This document shows, one piece after another, positions 15,770-23,660 of a stretch of 64,000 nt of DNA (the first letter of the stretch is position 1; every line of letters starts with the position of its first letter). A program made the translations under genes and the position numbers. The stretch is from Acidicapsa acidisoli (GTDB lineage Bacteria; Acidobacteriota; Terriglobia; Terriglobales; Acidobacteriaceae). The stretch spans positions 682,001 through 746,000 of the forward strand of contig NZ_JAGSYI010000002.1 of assembly GCF_025685625.1 (NCBI RefSeq), given 5' to 3'. Below the pieces are notes generated by a model, which was given only the letters and a program-made list of their open reading frames with translations, made no database searches and had not been told where the DNA came from.

Positions 15770-17473
15770 TTACCACCGCACGCGAACCAAGGCGACTCCC
15801 TGACGCGGAAGAGTCAGGCTGATTTCGGTCGTGCCGTTCGCCACGGGGACGGAATGAGGCGCAACGATCTGTTCCAACGCACCGGAAGCTTCGAGCTTCT
15901 GTTGCTGCTCGGTCGTCGGCTGGGCCGGGCTGCCCATCTGTTGCCACACCGCATAGGAATTGCTGTGACTCGCATCCATGCGGAACTCCTCGGCGGTGGC
16001 TGATTCGCCGGATAATCCTTCGAGCCTGAGTTGGATGGCGGCTTCCGCACCGGAGATATCGTCATCGTGATAGTGCCAGATTAGAATTCTGGCTTCATGA
16101 TGCTTGTCTGGAGTTGTCTGCGTTGTGGCGACGGCGTTAATATCCGGCGAACCGACGGCTCCTACTTGTTCGATATCTTCTAAAGAAAGTGCGCCGGAGC
16201 TATCAGTCTGCGCCCAGTTACCGCCTAACATGCCCATCATGCGGAAGACGTTTAGAACTGGCTTGTCGATGCCATTGGTGGCTAACTCGCGAAAGCCTGC
16301 AAAATAGGGTTGGTCTTCGAACTCGAAGGCCCATGTTACCGAGCCTTCGACGGTCAGCCCGTATTTGCGGGCGAGTTCGTAGGTGCGCATGGTGGCTTCG
16401 GCGACGCTCACGCCGTAGAGCGGTCCATTGCGATAGCCGTTTTCCGGTCCTTTGCAGGCAGCGCAGCCTTCGGGGTCGCTTTCGCCGAGGACGATCGGCG
16501 TATTCCTCCACTCGGGATAGCTTGCAATAATTCGCATCCCGCGATCAACGGCGCGAAGCTGATGGCCAATGTCCATGCGGACGTGGCCATTCACGGAAAC
16601 TGGCCTGCCCTTGGGGTGATAGCTGATGAAGTCGAGCGGCGTGCCGGTCTTGCCGGTCGCGGTGTTTACTCCGTGGGCGCAGTGCTCCAGAAACTGGCGC
16701 AGGAAGGCTTCGGCGCGGCTGGATGCTACTCCGGTCGATTCGGGACCGCCGATGCGCGCGTTCGGCAGCACGGTGCGGATTGCGTTGGCGCTTACATCGT
16801 ATAAGTGGTCGTACTCTTCGGGCGTTCCGTGCCAGTAGCCGATATCCGGCTCATTCCAGATTTCCCACATCCATTGGTCGACGCTTGCGCCATATCGCTG
16901 CCTGAGGTGCGCGGCGTATGCGCCGACTAACTTCGCCCACTTATCGTAGTCCTTCGGAGGATAACTCCAGCCGGTGTAGATGTCGCCTTTGGGAAAGGTG
17001 TGACGATAGGGCTCCGGATGGATTGAAAGAGCTTCGGGCATGAAGCCAATCTCGACCAGAGGACGCACATGGGCAGCAGTGAGGGCGTCGAAAATGTGGT
17101 CGGTGATGGTCCAGTCATAAACGACAGTTCCGTCGGGCTTTTCGGTATAGGCGTTGGTCGAGCCCCACTTAAGCGAACCTTCACCGTTGCCGCTTGTCAG
17201 CAGGTTATGCGGACGGAAATAGACGGGAACGGGGCTCAGAGCGCTGAGTTCATGAAGCAGTTTCTGGCCGTTTGGGGCTGAGATGTAATTCGGCTCATCC
17301 GCGCCGAAGAAATTCCAGATGGGCTTGTAGGGACCCATGGTTTTGTCGGCGTGAACGGTGATGGTGACGGGCCGGGGTGGCTGCGCGTAGACAGTAGGGG
17401 GCAGGAGTCCGCAAGCGATGGCTCCGGCAAGGGTCCAGGCAATTCCGGCTGGCAGTATTGGGTTGAATCGCAA
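15770..17473 (-). CDS. Secreted glycoside hydrolase family 39 (beta-xylosidase-like)
   Basis: This 567-residue protein has an N-terminal signal peptide (WTLAGAIACGLLPPTVYAQ, cut after VYA). A TIM-barrel of GH39 type follows. The acid/base glutamate is E208 in WEIWNEPD, and the likely nucleophile is E331 in IVLGESDPEGC. FISYHPKG and the C-terminal beta-rich part also fit the family. GH39 enzymes release xylose, or iduronate in animals, with retention of configuration. A plant-hemicellulose substrate is plausible for a soil acidobacterium but is inference. GGAGCGAGAGC precedes the ATG. No other xylan gene or transporter is adjacent. Confidence 0.88.
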   Translation of the reverse strand: MRFNPILPAGIAWTLAGAIACGLLPPTVYAQPPRPVTITVHADKTMGPYKPIWNFFGADEPNYISAPNGQKLLHELSALSPVPVYFRPHNLLTSGNGEGSLKWGSTNAYTEKPDGTVVYDWTITDHIFDALTAAHVRPLVEIGFMPEALSIHPEPYRHTFPKGDIYTGWSYPPKDYDKWAKLVGAYAAHLRQRYGASVDQWMWEIWNEPDIGYWHGTPEEYDHLYDVSANAIRTVLPNARIGGPESTGVASSRAEAFLRQFLEHCAHGVNTATGKTGTPLDFISYHPKGRPVSVNGHVRMDIGHQLRAVDRGMRIIASYPEWRNTPIVLGESDPEGCAACKGPENGYRNGPLYGVSVAEATMRTYELARKYGLTVEGSVTWAFEFEDQPYFAGFRELATNGIDKPVLNVFRMMGMLGGNWAQTDSSGALSLEDIEQVGAVGSPDINAVATTQTTPDKHHEARILIWHYHDDDISGAEAAIQLRLEGLSGESATAEEFRMDASHSNSYAVWQQMGSPAQPTTEQQQKLEASGALEQIVAPHSVPVANGTTEISLTLPRQGVALVRVRW

Positions 17474-17540
17474 TGCTCTCGCTCCAGGGAAACGATTTCT
17501 GATATTGATTCGACAGGAGCGATATTAACGCATTTGGAGC

Positions 17541-18131
17541 CTAAGGAGTCTCAACGGGGCCGCGCCGAAAGAGAATCGTGCCTTCCTCGTAGCCAGTGCC
17601 TGCGGGCGCGAAGCCAGTCTTTTCGAGTACGCGGATCGACCCGCGCAGATGAGGAAAGGTTTGCGCGACGAAGGCTCGAATCTTTCGGCGCGATTGAAGC
17701 CACGGGAGCATCGCGACGACGGCCTCGGACGCAAAACCCTGGCGCTGCCAGACTGGAAGGATTCCATAGCCGATCTCTGCTTCTCCTGTGTCGGGCTTCG
17801 GCAGTCCGCAACCGAAGGTGCCGATGAGCGTGCGACCGGTTTCATGGCGGACGGCCAGATAGCGGCACCAGCCAATCGCTTCCGGGGTCTCGGCAAAGAG
17901 TTTCAACAGGTATTCGAAGACATGCAGCTCCCAATTCTCGTGCGGCCACTCGTCGGGAACTTCAGCGCCGAGGACGCTTCCTAGTTCGATTCTCATGGCC
18001 GGGCTGTTTCGCCGTTGAATGAGGAGCGATTCGGGCGTGACGGCGACGAGGTCAAGACGCGGCGTGGCGATGTCCTCGAAGATGGGCATCGGTGGGAATA
18101 TCGAGGGTCTGTGTGCCTGATTGTGGATCAT
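17541..18131 (-). CDS. GNAT family N-acetyltransferase (RimJ/RimL-like)
   Basis: This 196-residue protein has the GNAT fold of the ribosomal-protein-acetyltransferase subgroup: an N-terminal ATPRLDLVAVTPESL, then GRTLIGTFGCGLPKPDTGEAEIGYGI, then WQRQGFASEAVVAMLPWL for acetyl-CoA binding and RVLEKTGFAPAGTGYEEGTILFRR at the end. It uses acetyl-CoA to acetylate an amino group. The substrate is unknown. The start at 18131 has GAGAG upstream. MPIFEDIATPRL at 18089 would match family N-termini better but lacks a ribosome-binding site. Confidence 0.88.
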   Translation of the reverse strand: MIHNQAHRPSIFPPMPIFEDIATPRLDLVAVTPESLLIQRRNSPAMRIELGSVLGAEVPDEWPHENWELHVFEYLLKLFAETPEAIGWCRYLAVRHETGRTLIGTFGCGLPKPDTGEAEIGYGILPVWQRQGFASEAVVAMLPWLQSRRKIRAFVAQTFPHLRGSIRVLEKTGFAPAGTGYEEGTILFRRGPVETP

Positions 18132-18460
18132 TTGTTCGCTCTCGGATTACCGGCCTTCCGGCCTGGGTTCAAAAATCGGGCATAGCCTTCTTGCCGCAGT
18201 GAATGGCGGTGAAGTGCTTCGGGCGCGAATCTAGCGAGAGACGATCATAGGCAACGACGAAATGGTAGCATGTCCCGATGCGCCCAAAATCAAGTGCTTT
18301 CGCCCCAGCAAAATCGATAGCTATTCTGGCCGTGTCCAATCACTCAGTGATGAAAGATCTGATGAGGTTGAAATTGGCGGCTGGGAAGAATGTGTTGACC
18401 GTTCACATCTTGACCGAAGGCAATATGAATCTGGCCTATTTCCAGTTCAAAGAAGCTTAA
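18132..18460. other. Gap between GNAT gene and mntH with one doubtful small ORF
   Basis: About 330 bases. The only candidate is a 60-codon frame on the plus strand at 18278-18460 (MRPKSSAFAPAKS... to FKEA), whose stop abuts the mntH stop. It has no convincing ribosome-binding site and another frame overlaps it, so I do not call it a gene. No hairpin terminator stands out. Confidence 0.3.
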
Positions 18461-19810
18461 TTAGTGGCCTTGGAATGTCTGGATGAGCAGCCAGATGTTC
18501 AGGCCAGCGATGACTACGGCTACCGTCCATGACAGCCATTTGAGCCATGCGGCGTTTACGAACTGACCCATCTTGCGGCGGTCGCTGGTGAAGGCTACCA
18601 GCGGGAAAACGGCGAAGCTGAGTTGCATGCTCAGGACGACCTGGCTGAAAATCAGGAGCTTTGCGGTGCCGTGTTCTCCGTAGAGCGCGACGACGATTAT
18701 GGTGGGAATGATGGCGGCGAGGCGCGTGATCAGGCGGCGCTGCCACTGGGGCAGGCGGATGTTGAGAAAGCCTTCCATGACGACCTGGCCGGCGAGGGTT
18801 CCGGTCAGAGTCGAGTTCTGGCCGGAGGCGAGAAGCGCGATGGCGAAGAGGCCGCTGGCGGCTCCGACGCCGAGCAACGGGGAAAGCAGCCGGAAGGCAT
18901 CTTCGATTTCGGCGACCTCGGTGTGGCCGCTGCGATGGAAGACAGCGGCTGCGACGACCAGAATCGCAGCGTTGACGAATAGAGCCATGGTCAAGGCCGC
19001 GGCTGAGTCCCAGTTGGCGAAGCGGATGGCTTCGCGCTTGCCTTCGGTTGTGCGGGGGTAGTCGCGTGTCTGGACGATGGCCGAGTGCAGATACAGGTTG
19101 TGCGGCATGACGGTCGCGCCGAGGATGCCGATGCCGATGTAGAGCATTTCGGGGTCGGTGAGCAGGCGGCTTTGCGGAATTAGCAGGTTGGCGAGAATGG
19201 GCGCGTATTCGGGGCGGGAGAGGAAGATTTCTATGCCGAAGAGCGCGGCGATGGTGCCGATGAGCACGATGACCAGCGCTTCGAGATAGCGGAAGCCACG
19301 ATTTTGCAGGAGCAGGATGAAAAGCACGTCGACACCGGTGATAAGCACGCCGATCATCAGCGGGATGTGGAAGAGCAGTTGCAGCGCGATGGCCGAGCCG
19401 ATGACTTCTGCAAGGTCGCAAGCGGCGATGGCGATTTCTGCGATGAACCAGAGGGCGTAGGCTACCGGGCGGCTGGAGTTGGCGCGGCAGGCCTGGGCTA
19501 GGTCCTGTTCGGTGGCGACGCCTAATTTGATGGCCAGGCTTTGCAGCAGGATGGCCATCAGGTTCGAGAGCATGATGACGAAGAGCAGGGTGTAGCCGTA
19601 GCGCGAACCGGCGGCGAGGTCCGTGGCCCAATTGCCGGGGTCCATGTAGCCGACGGAGATCAGGAAGCCGGGGCCGATGAAACCGAGGAGGCGGCGCCAG
19701 AGATGCGGCGATTGAGAGACGCGCACCGAGGAAAAAATGTCCGGCATGGAGGGGCGAAGGACTTCGACAGGGATTTCGCCGGACGGATTTTCGGTCATCT
19801 GGGTCGCCAT
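18461..19810 (-). CDS. mntH: Nramp-family Mn2+/Fe2+ transporter MntH
   Basis: This is a 449-residue inner-membrane proton-coupled divalent-metal importer with about 11 helices. The metal-binding motif of helix 1 is [20 protein letters not shown] (DPGN). Helix 6 carries the second motif, [19 protein letters not shown] (MPHN). Both are intact, so transport of Mn2+ and perhaps Fe2+ is expected. The C-terminus ends at the last helix ([20 protein letters not shown]). It lies 83 bases downstream of the DtxR-type regulator gene on the same strand, with a perfect palindrome between them that is the probable operator. There is no Shine-Dalgarno sequence at 19810, and a second ATG four codons in is possible. 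Confidence 0.95.
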   Translation of the reverse strand: MATQMTENPSGEIPVEVLRPSMPDIFSSVRVSQSPHLWRRLLGFIGPGFLISVGYMDPGNWATDLAAGSRYGYTLLFVIMLSNLMAILLQSLAIKLGVATEQDLAQACRANSSRPVAYALWFIAEIAIAACDLAEVIGSAIALQLLFHIPLMIGVLITGVDVLFILLLQNRGFRYLEALVIVLIGTIAALFGIEIFLSRPEYAPILANLLIPQSRLLTDPEMLYIGIGILGATVMPHNLYLHSAIVQTRDYPRTTEGKREAIRFANWDSAAALTMALFVNAAILVVAAAVFHRSGHTEVAEIEDAFRLLSPLLGVGAASGLFAIALLASGQNSTLTGTLAGQVVMEGFLNIRLPQWQRRLITRLAAIIPTIIVVALYGEHGTAKLLIFSQVVLSMQLSFAVFPLVAFTSDRRKMGQFVNAAWLKWLSWTVAVVIAGLNIWLLIQTFQGH

Positions 19811-19858
19811 GGTTTAGAGGGACGGACTTGCCCCCTTAGCAAGAGTATGCCATAGGGC

Positions 19859-19874
19859 ATTAACCATGGTTAAT
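19859..19874. promoter_or_regulatory. 16-bp palindrome, candidate MntR operator
   Basis: ATTAACCATGGTTAAT is a perfect 16-base palindrome in an AT-rich patch of an otherwise GC-rich region. It lies 48 bases upstream of the mntH ATG and 19 bases after the mntR stop. DtxR/IdeR/MntR proteins bind short palindromes with TTA(A/G)-type half-sites as metal-loaded dimers. The position fits repression of mntH by Mn-loaded MntR. The assignment is inference from position and symmetry. Confidence 0.5.
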
Positions 19875-19893
19875 AAATATTATTTGCCGCGTT

Positions 19894-20589
19894 TTATCTC
19901 ATCGAATCTTTTGCGCCGTCCCGAAGTGGGACTCGTTTGACCCAGACGCGTTCGGCGGCGGGGCGGCCCAGGGTGGTTGATCCGAGGGGAGTTTCGATGG
20001 AGACGGTCTGGTCGTAGTTTTTGGCGACGAGGCGGATACGGGTGGTGGGGCTGATGCCGGACTGGTAGAGGAAAACGAGCAGTTTGGGGTCGCGTTCGTA
20101 GAGTGAGGTGACGACGTAATCGGCGTTTTCGGCGGCTTCGGAGAGTTGGATCAGGCCACGGCGGCGGCGCTGAGTCGGGCTTTCGGGAAGGACGGTGTTG
20201 CCGTGGGGGCAGGTTCCCTGTTCGCCGAGTTTTTCGATGAGGCGGGCTTCGAAGGCGGGTGAGACGGCGTGTTCGAGGCGCTCGGCTTCGGCATGGATTT
20301 CGTACCACTCCATGCCGAAGATTTCGGAGAGCATGCGTTCGATGAGGTGATGGCGGAGGGCGGTGCGGTAGGCGGTCTCTTTGCCGCTCGCGGTTAGTCG
20401 GACGATGCCGTCGGGCTTGACTTCGACGAAGCCGTCACGTTTGAGGCGCTTGAGGGCCATGGTGACGGCTGGGGCGGAGACGGAAAGCCAATGGGCGAGC
20501 GTGGCCGGGATGACGTGAAGGCCTTCGGATTCAGCTTCGAGGATGGCTTTGAGGTAGTCCTCTTTGGAGACGGTGATGGATTCGGTCAT
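19894..20589 (-). CDS. mntR: DtxR/MntR-family metal-dependent repressor
   Basis: This 231-residue protein has three parts. Residues 1-75 are a winged helix-turn-helix (EDYLKAILEAE, IPATLAHWLSVSAPAVTMALKRLKRDGFVEV). Residues about 75-145 are the metal-binding/dimerisation domain with the usual His/Glu cluster (HHLIERMLSEIFGMEWYEIHAEAERLEHAVS and CPHGN). From about residue 155 there is a FeoA/SH3-like domain (LIQLSEAAENADYVVTSLYERDPKLLVFLYQ). The SH3-like domain makes it resemble DtxR/IdeR more than the short E. coli MntR, but its place next to mntH argues for manganese. It represses target genes when loaded with metal. Confidence 0.93.
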   Translation of the reverse strand: MTESITVSKEDYLKAILEAESEGLHVIPATLAHWLSVSAPAVTMALKRLKRDGFVEVKPDGIVRLTASGKETAYRTALRHHLIERMLSEIFGMEWYEIHAEAERLEHAVSPAFEARLIEKLGEQGTCPHGNTVLPESPTQRRRRGLIQLSEAAENADYVVTSLYERDPKLLVFLYQSGISPTTRIRLVAKNYDQTVSIETPLGSTTLGRPAAERVWVKRVPLRDGAKDSMR

Positions 20590-20920
20590 GGTTTGCGGCG
20601 CTTACGGGGGCAGATTTGGGGCTGACTTCTGGTTTTCAGGTTGCATTCGAATGATAGAGAAGATCGCGGGCGGATGCGAATTGGAGTCTGGTCAGTTTGA
20701 GAAAGGCAAGCCCTCAGGGGCTAAAGCCCCTTGATATTGCATGGCTTAATGTACGGGCTAAAGCCCGTACCCTTCAATCTCAAGTCCATCCCCTCCACGC
20801 TGAAGCCCTGCCCTTCAAACTGACCCACTACTCGAATTGGTGTGCCGTAGGAGAAAAAAAAAACCGGTCAATCTTCAGGGTGGGGGTAGGGGGTACCTTG
20901 TTTTTGTTGTATCTGTTTCA
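20590..20920. other. Intergenic region upstream of mntR holding repeat copy A
   Basis: About 330 bases that contain the double-hairpin repeat at 20712-20777 and a partial echo of it (CTGAAGCCCTGCCCTTCAA) near 20800-20819. The rest has a short run of A residues and a G-rich patch near 20880-20892. No gene is supported. The frame that crosses the repeat is an artefact of the repeat. Confidence 0.5.
20712..20777. repeat. Double-hairpin dispersed repeat, copy A
   Basis: The element has a fixed architecture. CCTCA is followed by hairpin 1, GGGGCTAAAGCCCC (20717-20730). A variable spacer of about 20 bases leads to hairpin 2, GTACGGGCTAAAGCCCGTAC (20751-20770), and the tail is CCTTCAA. Copies with the same layout occur at 39078, 42574 and 44015. 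It is intergenic here. It is too short to encode a transposase and is either a palindromic non-autonomous element or an RNA-level structure. Confidence 0.85.
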
Positions 20921-21418
20921 TTATGCTGGAGTTAATGACGAAATTGGGTGTGAAATATGCTCATTTTCAGGGGGTTTTGGGGCTGTTTTTGTGCTGGATT
21001 TGTTCTTCTTTCTTAGCAGCGAACTGTGGGCGGCGGAGGCGATCTGGGCGGCGTAAAGAAGCCGGGCGGCATCTGAGCCGTTGATGGCGTCGATGAGCAT
21101 GGCGTGGGCGACGCAGGCGATGAAATCGCGGATGTTCTTTGGGCCGGAGAGCGGCGGCATGGCGTTCCGATAGGCGATTTTGGCTGCACGCTCACTGTCC
21201 CACTTGTTCTCCCCCTGCTTGGCGGCTGAGCTGTGAGCAGTTGTGTAGGCCTGGGAGCAGCGAGCGACGGCGGGGTTGGCGGCGGCGGGACAGGAAAGAT
21301 CGAAGGGTTCCGCGGGTTTTGCCGGTGTGACCAAGGCCTGCTGTACATATTTGGCCAGTTTGGTTCTCACTGATTCTTTGGAATATTCGACGGTTGCAGT
21401 TTGCGTGCCTTCTGACAT
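20921..21418 (-). CDS. Conserved-looking protein of unknown function
   Basis: This is a 165-residue protein starting at ATG 21418, preceded by AAGGAG at 8 bases. The frame is open further upstream, but that start lacks a ribosome-binding site. The C-terminal half is a helical bundle with KNIRDFIACVAHAMLIDAINGSDAARLLYAAQIASAAHSS. I recall similar strings in small acidobacterial proteins of unknown role. The N-terminal half has EPFDLSCPAAANPAVARCSQAY and a basic C-terminal tail. No signal peptide, membrane helix or enzyme motif is visible. Confidence 0.7.
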   Translation of the reverse strand: MSEGTQTATVEYSKESVRTKLAKYVQQALVTPAKPAEPFDLSCPAAANPAVARCSQAYTTAHSSAAKQGENKWDSERAAKIAYRNAMPPLSGPKNIRDFIACVAHAMLIDAINGSDAARLLYAAQIASAAHSSLLRKKNKSSTKTAPKPPENEHISHPISSLTPA

Positions 21419-21574
21419 TCGCTTGACTCCTTCGGCGGCTGGAACCGGTGTTGAAGATTTATGGCAGCCGACTCTCTTCATTGTGCTGGAATTGTGGGTA
21501 ATTCTACGCAAATGAAAGGTTGGTGAGATGGCAGGAGCTAAATGTGTCGGATCACCGTATAGACTTCATTCCCA

Positions 21575-21594
21575 CAAAGGGTGAGTTTCGGGAC
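21575..21594 (+). repeat. 20-bp repeated motif, copy 1
   Basis: CAAAGGGTGAGTTTCGGGAC. A near-identical copy is at 21883-21900 in the same orientation, and an inverted copy with one change is at 22069-22088. Together they bracket the 72-residue ORF and the hairpin repeat at 21954. Confidence 0.65.
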
Positions 21595-21653
21595 GCATAG
21601 AAAACGGCTGATATGTTTGGAGTGAAAAGCGGCTAACGCAATAGAGGGCACAA

Positions 21654-21872
21654 ATGGTTCGAGAAGAAGCATCAGACGCCAGAGAAAAGTTCGAGTTTAC
21701 TATCACCCCATTTGTGAGTGGCGGGTTTCTTCTTTCAATACATTTCTGCGGGGACGGACGCAGCAACATAACGGGTGCTGGAGTATGGCCGACGATTGAG
21801 AAGGCCAAACAAATTGCGCTGGAGACTTCGCATCGACTTCTGAATGGCGCGACTGTTGAATGGCAAGATTGA
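21654..21872 (+). CDS. 72-residue orphan protein
   Basis: GAGGGCACAA precedes the ATG at 21654, a usable ribosome-binding site. The product appears to be three beta-strands followed by a long helix: KFEFTITPFVSGGFLLSIHF, ITGAGVWPTIEKAKQIALETSHRLLNGATVEWQD. This alpha/beta layout resembles small HicB-like or double-stranded-RNA-binding-like folds, but no family is recognised. Its GC content is lower than its neighbours. It is bracketed by copies of a 20-bp motif at 21575 and 21883, as if carried on a small cassette of about 310 bases. Confidence 0.6.
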   Translation: MVREEASDAREKFEFTITPFVSGGFLLSIHFCGDGRSNITGAGVWPTIEKAKQIALETSHRLLNGATVEWQD

Positions 21873-21882
21873 GTTGTCTCGA

Positions 21883-21900
21883 AAAGGGTAAGTTTCGGGG
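21883..21900 (+). repeat. 20-bp repeated motif, copy 2
   Basis: AAAGGGTAAGTTTCGGGG lies 10 bases after the stop of the 72-residue ORF, in the same orientation as copy 1 at 21575. Distance between the two direct copies is about 307 bases. Confidence 0.6.
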
Positions 21901-21953
21901 CGATTCGCGGCCCCGCTGTCTGATGCAAACCGAGAGATGTGGCGCTGTGGAAA

Positions 21954-21986
21954 CCCAGGTCTCAGAAGCGAGACCTGGGGCACCCA
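21954..21986 (+). repeat. Hairpin repeat, second family, copy 1
   Basis: CCCAGGTCTC-AGAAGC-GAGACCTGGG is a perfect 10-pair stem, followed by GCACCCA. A similar hairpin followed by CCACCCA lies at 50903-50943. It sits in a 224-base non-coding stretch between the 72-residue ORF and the DUF1569 gene. Confidence 0.65.
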
Positions 21987-22068
21987 TGCTTCGATTATTC
22001 AGATCTTGGCCACCCGCCGATGGATATTCGGAACGCTTGAGCCTTCGTTTACAGTGGCTTCGCTGTTT

Positions 22069-22088
22069 GTCCCGAAACTTACCCTTTG
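22069..22088 (-). repeat. 20-bp repeated motif, inverted copy 3
   Basis: GTCCCGAAACTTACCCTTTG is the inverse of copy 1 at 21575 with one mismatch. The identity extends to CCC-x-CAAAGGGT-x-AGTTTCGGGAC (24 positions, two differences). Copies 1 and 3 therefore act as inverted ends of a segment of about 514 bases. It lies 8 bases from the stop of the DUF1569 gene. Confidence 0.65.
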
Positions 22089-22096
22089 CGGGACGG

Positions 22097-22552
22097 TCAA
22101 ACGCCGAACTGGCGCAAATGATGGTCAAGGTGTTTGTACATTAAAATCGCCCACTCCTCCGGCGTCATCTTTCCAAAGAAAGTATGCGGATTGCTCGTAC
22201 ACCCTGCCGCCCCTCCCGCCGCAAATTTGTCAATTAGTCCCGATAACCGGTCCCGTTCCTTGCCCAAATCTCGTTCGTCGGCCACGATGAGGCTTCTGGC
22301 TGTTGGCGAATTCTTCCGGATCGGGTCTTCGTTCCGAAACACAATCGGCTTGATCAGCCGCCCCATCAGACGTGCGGGTAGCGCTCCCTTTTCTGGCACC
22401 ACTTCTCCGACCGCCCACTGCATACTCACCGAGCAATGCGCCAGCATCTGCGCCGCGGTCATCGTGCCCCAGCGCCTCTCACTTTGCGGCTCCAATTGTC
22501 CCAGCCGGGTTTTTACCTGATTCGCGACCGTCGCATCGAACAGGTTTTTCAT
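22097..22552 (-). CDS. DUF1569 / DinB-like protein
   Basis: This 151-residue four-helix protein resembles DUF1569 of the DinB/YfiT superfamily: RRWGTMTAAQMLAHCSVSMQWAVGE, then NPHTFFGKMTPEEWAILMYKHLDHHLRQFGV at the C-terminus. DinB-like proteins bind a metal through three histidines, one in the MLAHC segment and the others in KHLDHH, and some are thiol-dependent transferases. The exact reaction is unknown. AAGGAG lies about 10 bases upstream of the ATG. The C-terminal motif is intact. Confidence 0.85.
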   Translation of the reverse strand: MKNLFDATVANQVKTRLGQLEPQSERRWGTMTAAQMLAHCSVSMQWAVGEVVPEKGALPARLMGRLIKPIVFRNEDPIRKNSPTARSLIVADERDLGKERDRLSGLIDKFAAGGAAGCTSNPHTFFGKMTPEEWAILMYKHLDHHLRQFGV

Positions 22553-22685
22553 GATCCCATGACTCCTTTGAATGAGAGTAACGGAGAGCCCGTCTCAGAG
22601 ATAGGTCATTGAAAGATCATTTTTCTGCGGTTCGCTAATTGAATATCCGAACAGGCGCAGTTTCACAACTTACCCTTGGTGAGAC

Positions 22686-23108
22686 TCAGGCAGCGTCGTC
22701 ATCTTCAGGAATCTTGCCGGATGCAGTTTCGCTGGGATAGTTGAAGAGGAGTTGATTGCCGTCGAGATCATCGACCACGAGAAGTCGATAGCCCCACGAA
22801 CCCTCCTTGACTGGAACGCCCCTGCCTTCGAGTTCTGCGCGTAGCGCATCGAGCGCGGCGACCGCGACCTCGTATGTTGCTGGCTCGACGTTCAGGGAGA
22901 TGAAGATCACTCCCTTGCCAATCTTCTCCGGAGCCATGTTGTTGGCCAGGATGAAAGCGCTGCCCTGCCGGTCGACCTCTGCGACGCGCGCGCTGCCTTC
23001 CTCGTCGTAGCGCCATGGGCTCGTGAAGCCGAGCAGGTCAATGTAAAAGCGAAGCGAAGCATCAACGTCCTTGACGTGCAAGATGGGGCGTGCGAACCAG
23101 TCCGTCAT
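22686..23108 (-). CDS. VOC (glyoxalase/bleomycin-resistance) family protein
   Basis: This 140-residue single VOC unit has ARPILHVKDVDASLRFYIDLLGF, then ARVAEVDRQGSAFILANN, and finally GYRLLVVDDLDGNQLLFNYP. The paired beta-alpha-beta-beta-beta modules normally hold a metal through His and Glu. LHVKD supplies the first His and DGNQLLF a Gln at the site where a Glu is common. The role could be resistance, isomerisation or dioxygenation and cannot be fixed. I chose ATG 23108 (GGAG at 9 bases) over a TTG two codons upstream. It lies 60 bases downstream of the DoxX gene on the same strand. Confidence 0.85.
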   Translation of the reverse strand: MTDWFARPILHVKDVDASLRFYIDLLGFTSPWRYDEEGSARVAEVDRQGSAFILANNMAPEKIGKGVIFISLNVEPATYEVAVAALDALRAELEGRGVPVKEGSWGYRLLVVDDLDGNQLLFNYPSETASGKIPEDDDAA

Positions 23109-23168
23109 GGACAACGTCTCCTCGAATTAAAGGTTTCACAAAAGACTCTTTGTGAGACGAGCAGTCGG

Positions 23169-23540
23169 TCAGAAAATTGGCTGCAGTACTATCCGGCCGT
23201 ACGCGATGAACGCCATGATAAGGCCCAGCACGCCGCTCATGATCATGGGCGCGACCTCGCGGTACTTGACATGCACGCCGACGAATACGAGGCTCTCGAC
23301 CGCGAGGACCGTGGCGGCCAGGATGGTCAGCGGCGGCTGCCAATGGAACGCGGCGGGGACGATGAGCCCGACCGTGCATATGAGTTCCAGGATGCCGAGA
23401 GTCATCCAGACGTTTCGCGGCAAGGCGCCAAAGGATGGGACGTCCTGGCTTACCTTGTCGAACAGGAAGACCTTCATGACGCCCGACGATCCGTACAGGA
23501 ACGCGGCGAGGACTTGCAGGACCCATAACAGTATGTTCAT
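23169..23540 (-). CDS. DoxX-like integral membrane protein
   Basis: This 123-residue protein has four membrane helices: LLWVLQVLAAFLYGSSGVMKV, MTLGILELICTVGLIVPAAF, LTILAATVLAVESLVFVGV, and MIMSGVLGLIMAFIAYGRIV. Length and the helix-1 GSSGVMK with the following P-rich loop fit the DoxX/SURF4-like group. DoxX proteins are associated with redox or thiol homeostasis, but the mechanism is not general. GAGG lies 5 bases before the ATG. It is followed on the same strand by the VOC gene. Confidence 0.85.
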   Translation of the reverse strand: MNILLWVLQVLAAFLYGSSGVMKVFLFDKVSQDVPSFGALPRNVWMTLGILELICTVGLIVPAAFHWQPPLTILAATVLAVESLVFVGVHVKYREVAPMIMSGVLGLIMAFIAYGRIVLQPIF

Positions 23541-23660
23541 CGTGGCCTCTTTCCGGTTTCCGCGTCAACGCGCAGGGCGGTTTCTTCCCGCGCTACCCAC
23601 TTTCTTAGCCATGGTGAGCCTGAACAACCCGATGATAATTCCCTTTGGTGTTACCGGTTA

